NCBI GenBank assembly: GCA_947484245.1
Contig: CANKOT010000089.1
Coordinates: 1 to 8,699, forward strand
Direction of reading: 5' to 3'
Length of the DNA: 8,699 nucleotides
Origin: Comamonadaceae bacterium
GTDB taxonomy: Bacteria; Pseudomonadota; Gammaproteobacteria; Burkholderiales; Burkholderiaceae
In this document: positions 1 to 6,397 of the stretch, piece after piece
How positions within the stretch are numbered: position 1 is the first letter of the stretch
Layout: each line of letters starts with the position of its first letter
The notes under the pieces: generated by a model
Database searches by the model: none
What the model was told of the DNA's origin: nothing
The model's input: the letters and a program-made list of their open reading frames with translations, nothing else
Program-made: the position numbers and the translations under genes

Positions 1-423
1 GAAACACGCCTCGCTGATGCCATTAAAAAGTCAGAAAGTGTGCCTGAAAGAACAGCCCAGCAAGTGGGCGAAAAGGGCCAAGTCTTGGCCGATCAGGTGA
101 AGTCTTTAGAAGGCCGTTTTGTTCAGCAATCAAGAGCCATGAATGCACTGGCAAGTCAAGTGACGGGTTTAAAAGGTGCAGTGGGTGAAACAGGTGGTTT
201 CAAGAAAGAAATGGAAATATTGGCCAGCCTGCAAAAAGAGCGTCAGGCTGCAGACAACATGTTCGCGGCCAAAGCGGCTTCTCAAGCCTCTGCTGCGAAC
301 AATGCAGCCAATGCCGCAGCCATTGCAGCTGTCAAACAAAAAGAGCGCATGGTTCAATACCCGCGGTCTCAGCAAGAAACGACACCTGCGGGCGCAGGTG
401 GTGTCTTGAGTTCAAAACCTTGA
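1..423 (+). CDS. C-terminal part of an unrecognised coiled-coil protein (5' partial)
   Basis: The frame is open from the first base of the window to a TGA at 421-423, so this is the last 140 codons of a longer gene. An in-frame GTG at 40 could start translation, but the open frame upstream of it makes a true start outside the window more likely. The product is hydrophilic and rich in Ala, Gln, Lys and Glu. Its heptad-like stretches (for example around AQQVGEKGQVLADQVKSLEG) suggest coiled coil, and it ends in an Ala/Asn-rich segment and a short Pro/Gly tail. No catalytic motif or membrane segment is visible. I do not recognise the family. It could be the tail of a structural or chemotaxis-related protein, but only the flagellar neighbourhood suggests this. 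It converges on the sigma-54 activator gene with a 15-bp gap. Confidence 0.6.
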   Translation, partial: ETRLADAIKKSESVPERTAQQVGEKGQVLADQVKSLEGRFVQQSRAMNALASQVTGLKGAVGETGGFKKEMEILASLQKERQAADNMFAAKAASQASAANNAANAAAIAAVKQKERMVQYPRSQQETTPAGAGGVLSSKP

Positions 424-438
424 GTCTTTAACTCTGAA

Positions 439-1629
439 CTAAGCTGCGTCTTTTTCAGAATCGAAATTGGCGACGGGCAAAGTACCTTGGCGCAAATCGT
501 ATTTGTTCAGTTTCTCAATCAAGGTGGTGCGCTGCAAATTAAGCAGGCGTGCCGTTTGAGACACATTGCCATCGGTTCTGTTCAAGGCTTGCACAATGAG
601 GTCTCGCTCAATGTCTGCCAATCGGTCTTTCAAAGAAAGTCCTTCTGGCGGCAAGCTAGGTAGCCCCTGAGCCAACATGATGATGTCTTCCACTTCATTG
701 TGCAAATCCATTGCCAAAGGGGGCGCAGGATTGGCAAAGGGGTTCATCACTTCTGCATTGGCACTGTGGTGCGAATCTTTGGCATTCAAGGGTGCCACGA
801 TTTCAAGTGAATCAACGATGGGTGTACTCACACGTTCCGCCTGAAGCTTGCGCAAGCCCTTGGGCAACAATGAAGAGGGCACGGTCGACAAACTTAAAAG
901 TTGGCCACTGAACAGGGTATTGAACCGGTCAACCAAATTGGACAATTCACGAACATTGCCTGGCCAAGCATAGTCTTTTAACGCTTCGATGAAGTCTGCT
1001 GCGAAAGTGATGGGCGTTTGACCCTTGTCAGCAAAATGATCTGCGAAATGGGCCAGCAAAGCAGGCACATCTTGGGCCCGTTGACGCAACGCGGGGGTAT
1101 TCAATGGCAACACATTGAGTCGGTAGTACAAGTCTTCTCTAAACCGTCCGGCCTCAATTTCTGCTTCTAAATCTCGGTGTGTGGCTGCCACAACTCGCAC
1201 ATCCACATCGACCGATTTCAAGCCGCCCACCGGATCCACGGTTCGCTCTTGCAAGACACGAAGCAGTTTGACTTGCATGTCCAAAGACAAGTCTCCAATT
1301 TCGTCCAAGAAGATGGTGCCGCCATGGGCCAATTCAAACCTGCCGATTCGGTCGGCCATGGCCCCTGTGAAGGCCCCCTTGCGATGACCAAACAACTCGC
1401 TTTCTAACAAATCTTTGGGTATCGCGGCGCAATTGATAGGTACAAAATTTCCGCCACTTCGGTCAGATTGATCGTGCAAAGCTCTGGCGACCAACTCTTT
1501 GCCCGTGCCACTTTCCCCCGTAATCAAAACGGTGGCCGTGGAAGAGGCAACTCGTTCAATTAGGTGGCGAATGGCCTCGGCGCCAGCACTGGCGCCAATA
1601 AAGGCTTTGGATAGGCTCTTTTTAGCCAT
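439..1629 (-). CDS. Sigma-54-dependent activator lacking a receiver domain (FleQ/FlrC-like)
   Basis: A 396-residue bacterial enhancer-binding protein that would remodel sigma-54 RNA polymerase by ATP hydrolysis. Visible motifs, in order: Walker A GESGTGKE (38-45), the sigma-54-contacting loop GAFTGA (85-90), Walker B TIFLDE (105-110), a sensor I region AATHRD (148-153), an arginine-finger segment REDLYYR (164-170), and sensor [10 protein letters not shown] (222-229). After a variable linker comes a Fis-type HTH (about 335-380) with [17 protein letters not shown]. The AAA+ domain begins within about 10 residues of the start, so there is no receiver, PAS or FleQ-type N-terminal domain. An in-frame TGA 19-21 bases upstream of the ATG rules out a longer frame. 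No clear ribosome-binding site precedes the ATG. The flagellar context and the sigma-54 promoters in this window make it the likely flagellar master or class-II activator. FleQ, FlrC or PspF-like naming cannot be settled from sequence alone. Confidence 0.93.
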   Translation of the reverse strand: MAKKSLSKAFIGASAGAEAIRHLIERVASSTATVLITGESGTGKELVARALHDQSDRSGGNFVPINCAAIPKDLLESELFGHRKGAFTGAMADRIGRFELAHGGTIFLDEIGDLSLDMQVKLLRVLQERTVDPVGGLKSVDVDVRVVAATHRDLEAEIEAGRFREDLYYRLNVLPLNTPALRQRAQDVPALLAHFADHFADKGQTPITFAADFIEALKDYAWPGNVRELSNLVDRFNTLFSGQLLSLSTVPSSLLPKGLRKLQAERVSTPIVDSLEIVAPLNAKDSHHSANAEVMNPFANPAPPLAMDLHNEVEDIIMLAQGLPSLPPEGLSLKDRLADIERDLIVQALNRTDGNVSQTARLLNLQRTTLIEKLNKYDLRQGTLPVANFDSEKDAA

Positions 1630-1655
1630 GTTGGGTCGAAAGAATAATCATGAAA

Positions 1656-1667
1656 TGTCTCAAGACA
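1656..1667. repeat. Short inverted repeat upstream of the sigma-54 activator gene
   Basis: TGTCT-CA-AGACA is a perfect 5-bp dyad with a 2-bp centre, lying 27-38 bp upstream of the activator's start codon in the divergent intergenic region. Its position suits an operator or a 5'-leader element of that gene. A dyad this short can occur by chance, and no binding protein is implied. Confidence 0.3.
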
Positions 1668-1759
1668 CCAATGTATTGCAGAAATCGTTAAAAATGGCAT
1701 AAACGTCGGAAAACCGTCATAACGCTTCTCATTTTCACAACAAGCGCTGACAGACTCCC

Positions 1760-1786
1760 TCAAGCTTCTCAAGTTGATGCCGAATC
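1760..1786 (+). promoter_or_regulatory. Probable sigma-28 (FliA) promoter for the flgP operon
   Basis: TCAAGCTT, 11 bases, then GCCGAATC. The sigma-28 consensus is TAAAGTTT-N11-GCCGATAA, so spacing is exact, the -35 matches 6 of 8 and the -10 keeps the GCCGA core. The predicted transcript start is near 1793, giving a leader of about 38 nt before the lipoprotein ATG. The same TCAAG form of the -35 box occurs in the stronger flgM promoter of this window. The last three bases of the -10 deviate, so this is a probable call, not a secure one. Confidence 0.6.
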
Positions 1787-1790
1787 AGAG

Positions 1791-1813
1791 GGTGAAGGAC
1801 TTCAAGTCCCACC
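1791..1813 (+). repeat. Inverted repeat at the 5' end of the flgP-operon leader
   Basis: GGTG-aa-GGACTT-c-AAGTCC-CACC. The inner 13 bases form a perfect 6-bp dyad, and the outer GGTG/CACC arms extend it with a two-base bulge. It begins almost exactly at the transcript start predicted from the sigma-28 promoter, and the AAGGA ribosome-binding site (1820-1824) follows it directly. It could be a DNA operator or a 5'-terminal RNA hairpin. Confidence 0.45.
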
Positions 1814-1830
1814 TCTAACAAGGAACTCAT

Positions 1831-2325
1831 ATGAACCGCTTGACCTCTGCTTGCTTTGCCTTTGGCCTGACGATTGGCTTGACAGCCCTGACTGGCTGCA
1901 AATCCATCAACTTGGCAATGCCAACCAAATCTTCGCCCAAAGATGCGACCGCGTTGTCGACTCCCTTGATTGAAAAGCGAGAAACAATTACTGCAACGGG
2001 TTACGCCGTTGTGGCTGTCCAAAATCACAAGAATCCAGCACAACAGCGCTTGATGGCCATTCGTGCTTCCAAGTTAGATGCCTATCGCAACCTCACAGAG
2101 CAGGTTTACGGTCAGCAGCTGGATGCCAGTTCTACGGTCGCCGACATGGTTGTCACCAATGACACTTTTCGCGCCAAAGTAGAAGGTGTCATTTATGGCG
2201 CACGTTTGGTCAGCATCACCCCAGTGGGTGACGAAACCTATGAAACCACATTGTCCTTGGACCGTGACGTCGTCCAAGACTTGCGCATTCTGTTCATGGG
2301 CCAGATGGCAGCACGAGGTCGTTGA
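1831..2325 (+). CDS. flgP: LPP20-family outer-membrane lipoprotein, FlgP-like
   Basis: A 164-residue lipoprotein. A lipobox LTGC (residues 20-23) follows a short hydrophobic signal, so Cys23 would be lipidated, and residues +2 and +3 (Lys, Ser) do not resemble an inner-membrane retention signal. From about residue 54 the protein matches the LPP20 pattern: an ATGYAVV strand, then AIRASKLDAYRNLTEQVYG and later EGVIYGARLVSI. FlgP proteins of this family form or stabilise outer-membrane-associated flagellar basal disks or rings, as known in Vibrio and Campylobacter. The start is supported by AAGGA six bases before the ATG. It is first in a tightly packed operon, followed after 2 bp by an FlgT-like gene, which strengthens the flagellar assignment. 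A general LPP20 lipoprotein is the alternative. Confidence 0.8.
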   Translation: MNRLTSACFAFGLTIGLTALTGCKSINLAMPTKSSPKDATALSTPLIEKRETITATGYAVVAVQNHKNPAQQRLMAIRASKLDAYRNLTEQVYGQQLDASSTVADMVVTNDTFRAKVEGVIYGARLVSITPVGDETYETTLSLDRDVVQDLRILFMGQMAARGR

Positions 2326-2327
2326 TC

Positions 2328-3725
2328 ATGAAAAAGCCTGCAAGCACTTTTCAACTTTGCGCTGTCAGTCTGGCCTTGTGGTCAGGGCTGGTGTGTTTGC
2401 AAGCGAGCGCACAAAACCAATCAAACTCAGTGCCTGCTGCTCAGGGTCCATTGACTGCGCAAGAACGTTTGGACGCAATTCGGCAAAGTCTAGTAGACGC
2501 CTCTTTGAAAACGCCAACCCGTGTTTCAACCACCACATGGGTTGATCGACAAGGGAGTTTGCGGGAAAACAGCACTTTCAAAAATAGCTTGGAAGTTACG
2601 GGTGTCCATGTTGTGGGTTTCGATCGAGATGAAACTGGCACAGCCAAAGCTCGACTACAAATACCCAATGGCAATTATCAAAAAGTTGCATCCGGCCCAG
2701 CCAAACAAGAGCCTGTCAAAGAGACTGGATTCAAAGGTGCCGTACAAAAGTTCAACAAGCTGATGACCAAGGCCGCCGATTACGCCAAAGAACTATCGCC
2801 TCAAGGCAATTCAAGCCAGGCCGAAGTTTGCCAATCACCTGTTGCAACGCGCATGAACCATGTCATGGGCTTGTCATTGGAAATTGACCCACTGGTCAAC
2901 AACGTTCTGCTTCAAAGCTTGCTGCCGCAATTGCAAGCACAATGGGTCGACCAGCCCAGTGCTTTCGGTAACGCTCGCACTTGGCGCGCTGTGAATAATT
3001 TACCCGAAGCCTCCATGTCGAAAACCATGACAAGCTACGAACGTGCCCTGATTGGCAATCGTCCGCAAAAGTTTCCATGGGAAGCAACTTTGAAAATCCG
3101 AACTGAAGCTTTGCCTGGCAATGGTTTTGAGGGGCTCATGGGCTATTCCGGGAATAATTTGGTTTTGACTTTAGATTTTCAAATTGTGGGTACTGAATCT
3201 CAGTCTGAAAAGTTTGAAGAAAGCATCAGTCTCAACATCAGCATGGATCGCCCAGCTTGGTCTGCGCCAAAAGTCAGTACAGACAGTTTGTTAAGCGTTC
3301 AAGACCAACTTCAAACATGGCGCGACAAAGCTGAGCAGTGGCTTTCTTGCCAGAGCATCAACCCCAGTGTGACGGCTGTGTACCCACAGCAAGTTCAGAT
3401 CAACGCGGGTGCTGTGGCAGGTGTTCGAAAAGGGGATGAGTGGTTGGTGGCTAGCCCTGTTCGATTCCCTGGCGAATTGATGGGCAAAGAAGGCGCGCCT
3501 CAAACTCTGTTGGCCCAAGTTCAATCTGTCACGCCATACAACTCGCAACTGGTGATCCTTGCCGGTCCCGCCCAAGCAGCACAACCCGATTGGCGCGCTT
3601 GGCCCACGGACACCCTGATTAAAGAGCCATCTGTTGCTCCAAGCTCCAACAAAACTGCCCCGACTAAACGACCAGCCAAAGCCACTGTAGGTGCAAACGC
3701 CAACTACAATTTGACACCCTATTGA
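2328..3725 (+). CDS. flgT: FlgT-like periplasmic flagellar assembly protein
   Basis: I take the ATG at 2328 as the start, giving 465 residues. It lies 2 bp after the flgP stop, with an AGG-containing ribosome-binding site inside the end of flgP. A TTG two codons upstream (2322) is less likely. Residues 1-28 form a Sec signal peptide (two lysines, hydrophobic core, LQASA before QN). The first 110 mature residues show an FlgT-N-like pattern with ERLDAIRQSLVDASLKT. The middle has two well-separated cysteines (168, 341) that could form a disulfide. The C-terminal part (about 345-425) has the beta-rich pattern QINAGAVAGVRKGDEWLVASP typical of the FlgT C-terminal domain. In Vibrio, FlgT helps build rings around the basal body and works with FlgO and FlgP. 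The assignment rests on weak motif similarity plus adjacency to an FlgP homologue, so function is inferred. Confidence 0.6.
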   Translation: MKKPASTFQLCAVSLALWSGLVCLQASAQNQSNSVPAAQGPLTAQERLDAIRQSLVDASLKTPTRVSTTTWVDRQGSLRENSTFKNSLEVTGVHVVGFDRDETGTAKARLQIPNGNYQKVASGPAKQEPVKETGFKGAVQKFNKLMTKAADYAKELSPQGNSSQAEVCQSPVATRMNHVMGLSLEIDPLVNNVLLQSLLPQLQAQWVDQPSAFGNARTWRAVNNLPEASMSKTMTSYERALIGNRPQKFPWEATLKIRTEALPGNGFEGLMGYSGNNLVLTLDFQIVGTESQSEKFEESISLNISMDRPAWSAPKVSTDSLLSVQDQLQTWRDKAEQWLSCQSINPSVTAVYPQQVQINAGAVAGVRKGDEWLVASPVRFPGELMGKEGAPQTLLAQVQSVTPYNSQLVILAGPAQAAQPDWRAWPTDTLIKEPSVAPSSNKTAPTKRPAKATVGANANYNLTPY

Positions 3726-3741
3726 TACACTTGAGTTTGCC

Positions 3742-4182
3742 ATGAACAATTTCACACGCATGCATTTATGCCACACCACAACAGCCGCATCTTGGTTGTT
3801 AGTGGCCGCCATGTCGTGCTTCATGGCCACTCCAAGTCGCGCTGCAGATGCCAGTGCCGATAAACCAGAAGCTGCACCGGTCGTTCTTTTCGTTGTGAGC
3901 CAAAGCACCGCGGTAGACAAGCTCGTCCAAAAGTTTTACCCCAACAGTCCCATCGCCACTTCGGCGTTAAGGAAAGCATTGCAAGATGCAAATCCTAAAA
4001 TCATTACCGGCAATCCACAACAGCGCGTGAAAGCAGGTACCAGCCTTGTCGTGCCTGATCATGCCCAAGTCGCTAGCACGTTGTTGGCAGCAATCGCGCC
4101 TCCCCCCACCGCAAAAAGTTTAGACTCCGGCCCCTCCGCTAGCGACAATGCTGTTCGCAAGCCCTGGGTCCGGTTCCCTTGA
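3742..4182 (+). CDS. Small exported protein with LysM/FimV-like motif
   Basis: A 146-residue protein with a Sec-type signal (residues 1-34, hydrophobic TTAASWLLVAAMSCFMATP, cleavage likely after SRA). Met7 is an alternative start. Residues 47-107 look like a short LysM or FimV-type module: VLFVVSQSTAVDKLVQKFYP, then ALRKALQDANPKI and RVKAGTSLVVPDH. The last two resemble the paired 'ANP' and 'KAGT-L-VP' signatures of FimV N-terminal regions, which bind peptidoglycan. The remaining 40 residues are Pro/Ser/Ala-rich and probably disordered. It lies 16 bp after flgT, and its TGA overlaps the TTG start of the FliK-like gene by four bases, so it is translated as part of the operon. I do not know a named flagellar gene matching it. 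A periplasmic anchor for the basal-body rings is a reasonable inference. Confidence 0.65.
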   Translation: MNNFTRMHLCHTTTAASWLLVAAMSCFMATPSRAADASADKPEAAPVVLFVVSQSTAVDKLVQKFYPNSPIATSALRKALQDANPKIITGNPQQRVKAGTSLVVPDHAQVASTLLAAIAPPPTAKSLDSGPSASDNAVRKPWVRFP

Positions 4183-5219
4183 TTTCTGGGGCCGACGCGC
4201 TTGTTGCGCCCGGCCGAATCCCCACCATTTATCTAGAAGGTAAGTTGCCGCCTTTACAGGCCAACACTGCCGCAGAATTGGGGTTAAAAGAAGGGCAAGT
4301 GGTTCAAGCTTCCGTCAGGCTACAGCAAGATCAACCCATGCTCATGTTGCAAGGCCGAAGCTTGCCAGCACCGGGCCTGCTAGCCTCTCAAGTCGGTGAG
4401 TCCATTTGGCTCAGAGTACAAGCTGGGGTTTTGGTTCCCATCAACTCACAGCCCGTTGTACCGCGCATTGCCTCTTTGCTTTACAGGCCCGATGTCAACT
4501 CAGTGCTGCCCCAACTTTTAAAGCCAGGCACGCTCGATGACTTGTTAAGCAAAGTTCAACGCCCCGATTTACAGGCGCAATGGCGCGGTTTGCAACTGTC
4601 CATGTCACAGCTCACACCCGGCGTGCTAAGGCAAGCCATGATGGGCGCCATGGGCTCTGAGGTTTGGTTGGCCAGAGGCATGCAAGCACCGGCACTTGAC
4701 ACCAAACAGTTGCTGCGAAAACTCATTGCTGAAATTAACCTGAATGGCACTGACGAAGAAACCGATACGAGCCTGGTGGAAAAACTCACCAAGGCAGTCG
4801 ACGACATCGAAGCCAACCAGGTCAAAGCCGTGCAAGCCCAAGCGCAGCAAGAAGTCTTGTTCAGCATGACCTTGCCGTTTGCTGACTCAAACCCCATAGA
4901 GCTCACAGTCAGGCGCGGTCCGCGTCAAGAAGGTGAGCAGCCCGTGCTGACCATCAATGTGCATTCCAAAACTGAAGACCTCGGTCCTGTTTGGCTCAAG
5001 ACACAGCTCATGAACGCTCAACAAATTGAGCTCACCATGTGGGCTGAAAACGAAGCCGTTGTGGCGCAAGCCCGATCGCGCTCTTACTTGCTTGGCGATG
5101 AGTTGCGCGAAGCGGGCCTCAACATGCGCACGTTCAACGTGGTCCATGGCGCACGGCCCACGGAGGTCAGCGACTGGACACCCTCAGGCCGGGGTTTGGT
5201 GGTGGATGTATCAGCATGA
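4179..5219 (+). CDS. FliK-like flagellar hook-length control domain protein
   Basis: A 346-residue protein whose C-terminal third (about 226-325) has the hook-length control (Flg_hook) pattern: LFSMTLPF, NPIELTVRRGP, VLTINVHSKTEDLGPVWLKTQL, LLGDELREAGLNMRTFNV. The long N-terminal part (1-220) is Gln/Leu/Pro-rich, as is usual for FliK-type proteins, and has no signal peptide or membrane segment. FliK measures hook length and triggers the export switch through the cytoplasmic domain of FlhB. Consistently, the next gene, overlapping by ATGA, encodes a free FlhB C-terminal domain. The start is TTG, overlapping the previous stop as TTGA. The frame has a TAG stop at 4140-4142 and no better start, so translational coupling is likely. 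A similar FliK-like/FlhB-like pair (ylqG-ylqH) is known in Bacillus. Whether a canonical fliK exists elsewhere in this genome cannot be told. Confidence 0.75.
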   Translation: MISGADALVAPGRIPTIYLEGKLPPLQANTAAELGLKEGQVVQASVRLQQDQPMLMLQGRSLPAPGLLASQVGESIWLRVQAGVLVPINSQPVVPRIASLLYRPDVNSVLPQLLKPGTLDDLLSKVQRPDLQAQWRGLQLSMSQLTPGVLRQAMMGAMGSEVWLARGMQAPALDTKQLLRKLIAEINLNGTDEETDTSLVEKLTKAVDDIEANQVKAVQAQAQQEVLFSMTLPFADSNPIELTVRRGPRQEGEQPVLTINVHSKTEDLGPVWLKTQLMNAQQIELTMWAENEAVVAQARSRSYLLGDELREAGLNMRTFNVVHGARPTEVSDWTPSGRGLVVDVSA

Positions 5220-5542
5220 GCAAGTACATGCGTCAGGCTGTTTCACTTGCGTATGGCAAGAATCCCATACCCGTGGTCACCGCCAAAGGTGACGACGATT
5301 TGGCCATGCGCATGATCGATGAAGCGCGCAAACAAGGCGTGTTCATTTCCGAAGACCCGCAACTGCTGGCTTTGCTAAGCCGTTTAGATGTCGATCAAGA
5401 AATTCCGCAAGAGCTTTACACCGCAGTGGCTGTGGTCTTGTCTTGGGTGTATTGGCTGAAGGGCATGCGCCCAGGCGATGAAAAAACCGCTTCCGATCCA
5501 TTGGATCCTTTGGTACCACCTCTGGAAGAGGTGAGCGGTTAA
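5216..5542 (+). CDS. flhX: FlhB C-terminal-domain homologue (FlhX/YlqH type)
   Basis: A 108-residue soluble protein. Residues 7-83 match the cytoplasmic C-terminal domain of FlhB: RQAVSLAYGKNPIPVVTAKG, then AMRMIDEARKQGVFISEDPQLLALLSRLDVDQEIPQELYTAVAVVLSWVY, with the usual IP-x-x-LY segment. The four-helix membrane domain of FlhB is absent and so is the NPTH autocleavage motif. This is therefore not a truncated flhB but the stand-alone domain known in other bacteria, which resembles the cleaved C-terminal half of FlhB. It may modulate substrate switching by the flagellar export gate. Its ATG lies in the ATGA overlap with the FliK-like gene, supporting a joint role. It is last in the operon, and its stop lies 3 bp from the stop of the opposing flgN. 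Confidence 0.85.
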   Translation: MSKYMRQAVSLAYGKNPIPVVTAKGDDDLAMRMIDEARKQGVFISEDPQLLALLSRLDVDQEIPQELYTAVAVVLSWVYWLKGMRPGDEKTASDPLDPLVPPLEEVSG

Positions 5543-5545
5543 AGC

Positions 5546-5926
5546 TCAAACTTCTTGGTAACCTCGGCCGCGGCTGAAGCGTGCCACTTGACCCAAACGG
5601 TCATAGACCTCTACAGGGCTACCAGAATCACCAGCACGCAGGCTGTGCAAAGCACCTCGAATGGTGTCTAGTTTGCGTTCAATCAGAACGGCGTTGCGCC
5701 TGTGCATGTCGCGACATTCAATGAGCGATTCACGCAGCTTGTCCCATTCAGGGAGGTTTTGCAGATCTTCAGCAGAGGGGCAAAGGCCCGCGAGTTCTGC
5801 CAACAGGTCATTTTTACCAGCTTGCAAAGACTCAAACCGGTCCAGATCTTGGCTCTTGAGTGCTTCAAACTCTAAAGCCAACAGCTGGACCAGCTGGTCT
5901 GTCACTGAAAGTGCACGCTCACTCAC
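5546..5926 (-). CDS. flgN: FlgN, chaperone for hook-filament junction proteins
   Basis: A 126-residue, mostly alpha-helical acidic protein with the FlgN pattern: N-terminal helix ALSVTDQLVQLLALEFEALKSQDLDRFESLQAGKNDLLAELA, central HRRNAVLIERKL, and a C-terminal tail VEVYDRLGQVARFSRGRG resembling the YD-x-LG segment of beta- and gammaproteobacterial FlgN. FlgN binds the C-termini of FlgK and FlgL in the cytoplasm and delivers them to the export gate. The only possible start is GTG at 5926, because an in-frame TGA lies directly upstream (5930-5932). This start overlaps the end of flgM by 8 bases, implying translational coupling. The gene converges on flhX with a 3-bp gap and no room for a terminator. 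Confidence 0.85.
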   Translation of the reverse strand: MSERALSVTDQLVQLLALEFEALKSQDLDRFESLQAGKNDLLAELAGLCPSAEDLQNLPEWDKLRESLIECRDMHRRNAVLIERKLDTIRGALHSLRAGDSGSPVEVYDRLGQVARFSRGRGYQEV

Positions 5927-6242
5927 GAATCATTTGCTCGATGGCATGGAAGCTTTCAGCAATTTTGCGAGGGTTCAATGGATATTGACCATCTTGAATT
6001 GCTTGCTTGATGGACTCAACCTTTGCGCGATCAAAATCAGGCTCTGCCATAGCACGCGTGGCCACGTTGCTCAAATGCAACTCATCGGAGCCGGGTGCTT
6101 TGGCACTGGAAGTAGCAGGCGCTGACGATTCAGGAGCCACGCTGTCTTTTGAGCCGCTTTTGCGGTTGGTTTTGTCCAATGCGCTGCGCAACGACGCGTC
6201 CGACTGGGCGCGCTGTCCATAGTTTGAAATTGCATCGGTCAT
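5919..6242 (-). CDS. flgM: FlgM, anti-sigma-28 factor
   Basis: A 107-residue protein of the FlgM family. The low-complexity N-terminal half is Ser/Ala/Lys-rich, as expected for a partly unfolded export substrate. The C-terminal half carries the sigma-28-binding helices: DELHLSNVATRAMAE, DRAKVESIKQAIQDGQYPLNPRKIAESFHAIEQMI. FlgM holds FliA (sigma-28) inactive until the hook-basal body is complete and is then exported through it. The ATG at 6242 is preceded by GAGCTAGGT. It is somewhat longer than the roughly 97 residues of enteric FlgM, the extra being in the linker. A sigma-28 promoter lies about 60 bp upstream, giving the usual autoregulatory loop. flgN follows with an 8-base overlap. Confidence 0.93.
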   Translation of the reverse strand: MTDAISNYGQRAQSDASLRSALDKTNRKSGSKDSVAPESSAPATSSAKAPGSDELHLSNVATRAMAEPDFDRAKVESIKQAIQDGQYPLNPRKIAESFHAIEQMIRE

Positions 6243-6303
6243 ACCTAGCTCACTTTCTGTTTTCTTCTCACATCAACCCACAAAAGAAGGTTGGACATGC
6301 TCA

Positions 6304-6330
6304 GTATCGGCAGTAGATTCTAGAACTTGA
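6304..6330 (-). promoter_or_regulatory. Sigma-28 (FliA) promoter of flgM-flgN
   Basis: On the minus strand: TCAAGTTC, exactly 11 bases, then GCCGATAC. Against TAAAGTTT-N11-GCCGATAA this matches 6 of 8 and 7 of 8 with exact spacing. The predicted start is near 6297, giving a leader of about 55 nt to the flgM ATG. Late expression of flgM from a sigma-28 promoter is the classical arrangement. Confidence 0.88.
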
Positions 6331-6340
6331 ATCATTTTTA

Positions 6341-6397
6341 TAAAAAATTTGAGGCTTAAATGGCAAAAACTGCATATTTTTTGCATTTCACAAGCCT
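6341..6397 (-). terminator. Probable Rho-independent terminator of flgA (nested stems)
   Basis: On the minus strand an outer AGGCTT/AAGCCT pair encloses an inner GCAAAAA, 8-base loop, TTTTTGC stem. This is followed within a few bases by six T residues (6347-6342). The structure starts just inside the 3' end of flgA and contains its stop codon. It would separate flgA from the sigma-28-driven flgM-flgN unit. The inner stem is AT-rich and the outer stem is interrupted, so terminator strength is uncertain. Confidence 0.5.

Noticed and set aside
383..400. GC-rich hairpin CACCTGC-GGGC-GCAGGTG near the end of the first gene
   Set aside because: It is inside coding sequence with no T run after it; it encodes a plain Pro/Ala/Gly tail and is not convincing as a terminator.
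1741..1760. GG-N10-GC spacing on the minus strand upstream of the activator gene
   Set aside because: The flanking bases (AGGGAG and CAGCG) do not match the sigma-54 consensus; only the invariant pairs are present.
2322..2327. TTG start two codons upstream of the FlgT-like ATG
   Set aside because: The ATG at 2328 is a better start, gives a clean signal peptide beginning MKK, and has suitable spacing to the AGG upstream.
2773..2780. GCCGATTA on + resembling a sigma-28 -10 box
   Set aside because: It is inside flgT coding sequence with no suitable -35 box at 11 bases.
3856..3863. Perfect sigma-28 -10 box (GCCGATAA) on the + strand
   Set aside because: It lies within the small LysM/FimV-like gene and the sequence 11 bases upstream (TCGCGCTG) is not a sigma-28 -35 box; a chance match in coding DNA.
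3291..3920. 209-codon open frame on the minus strand
   Set aside because: It runs antisense across the flgT-like gene and the next gene, has no recognisable domain or ribosome-binding site, and is explained as a shadow of real coding sequence.
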